This document shows, in pieces, positions 63,760 through 64,000 of a stretch of 64,000 nt of DNA. The notes beneath the pieces are model-generated. The model was not told the origin of the DNA and searched no databases. It saw nothing but the letters and a program-made list of their open reading frames with translations. How positions within the stretch are numbered: position 1 is the first letter of the stretch; each line of letters starts with the position of its first letter. The translations under genes were made by a program, and so were the position numbers. The stretch is from the NCBI RefSeq assembly GCF_014836875.1, contig NZ_JACSQC010000001.1, positions 186,001 to 250,000 on the forward strand, written 5' to 3'. Source of the stretch: Arthrobacter pullicola. Lineage in GTDB: Bacteria > Actinomycetota > Actinomycetes > Actinomycetales > Micrococcaceae.

Positions 63760-64000
63760 CTACTTCGCGTTCTCCGAGAAGCTGGAATCGACATAACTGT
63801 CCTGCTCAATCGGATCTGAGTACTCGATCGCACCGGAAGCCATCCACACTTCCTCCATCTTGGCCAGCTGCTCAGGGAGGGGCGCCAGGTTGGGGAGCCA
63901 GGTGTACAGCGGGACGGCCTTAACTTCCTCGGCAGTCTGTCCGGTGGCGTCACCGATGATCTTCAGATTTTCGTCCGAGTAGCGGGCCTCACCCTGGAGG
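63760..64000 (-). CDS. ABC-transporter substrate-binding protein (C-terminal part)
   Basis: Only the last 79 residues are in the window; the frame runs off the right edge. The sequence (ENLKIIGDATGQTAEEVKAV, PLYTWLPNLAPLPEQLAKM, EEVWMASGAIEYSDPIEQDS) resembles the end of periplasmic-type binding proteins for nitrate, sulfonate or taurine (NMT1/SsuA-like), where a C-terminal helical segment with Y-x-x-P-x-D closes the lobe. The ligand and the permease genes are outside the window. TAG stop at 63760, then a terminator. Confidence 0.65.
   Translation of the reverse strand, partial: LQGEARYSDENLKIIGDATGQTAEEVKAVPLYTWLPNLAPLPEQLAKMEEVWMASGAIEYSDPIEQDSYVDSSFSENAK

Overview
The window is the origin region of a high-GC actinobacterial chromosome, most like the Micrococcaceae (Arthrobacter and relatives). 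The basis is gene order: parB-parA-rsmG-jag-yidC-yidD-rnpA-rpmH / dnaA-dnaN-gnd-recF-dciA-gyrB-gyrA-DUF3566-tRNA-Ile-DLW39-tRNA-Ala / cyclophilin-rhomboid / crgA-sortase-pabA / pknB-pknA-pbpA-rodA-pstP-fhaB-fhaA-tRNA-Leu. Frequent GTG starts and strong third-position G/C fit. The species cannot be named from this sequence alone.

Layout. 0-9.8 kb is accessory metabolism: the end of an ArgP-type LysR regulator, a FAD oxidase/SoxR/flavin reductase operon, Ku for end joining, a tight operon of acyl-CoA dehydrogenase, PIG-L deacetylase fused to a NodS-like methyltransferase, and a family 2 glycosyltransferase, and a Rieske-tailed FAD oxidoreductase. 10.0-18.5 kb is one 2,843-residue surface protein with 19 DUF11-type repeats and a LADTG sortase signal. 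18.6-25.3 kb holds SRPBCC, Dps, a gluconate regulator/kinase pair, a YdjM-like membrane protein, a LysR effector-domain protein without HTH, DUF5997, and an XRE-cupin/EamA pair. 25.3-35.3 kb is tRNA-Leu and the FHA/PstP/RodA/PBP2/PknA/PknB cell-wall growth and phospho-signalling operon. 35.3-37.4 kb is pabA, a 56-residue membrane protein, class E sortase and CrgA.

37.4-38.0 kb is a non-coding stretch dense in DnaA boxes, about 14 kb from the expected origin. 38-42.8 kb holds rhomboid protease, cyclophilin, an unusual 11-residue-repeat protein, a DMT exporter, tRNA-Ala, DLW-39, tRNA-Ile and DUF3566. 42.8-54.0 kb is gyrA, gyrB, dciA, recF, gnd, dnaN, oriC and dnaA on the minus strand. 54.2-60.1 kb is rpmH, rnpA, yidD, yidC, jag, rsmG, parA and parB on the plus strand. 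Genes diverge from the dnaA/dnaN region as expected for the origin.

60.1-63.7 kb is a 3.6-kb gene desert with seven of the window's nine perfect-core parS sites, two of them at the centre of long perfect palindromes, and a 20-bp tandem repeat. The window ends in the C-terminus of an ABC-transporter substrate-binding protein.

The best candidates for something little described are the deacetylase/methyltransferase/glycosyltransferase operon (a Nod-factor-like enzyme set), the 11-mer repeat membrane protein, the off-origin DnaA-box cluster, and the parS desert with a parS-centred terminator palindrome. All positions and motifs were read by eye; no searches or computations were run.
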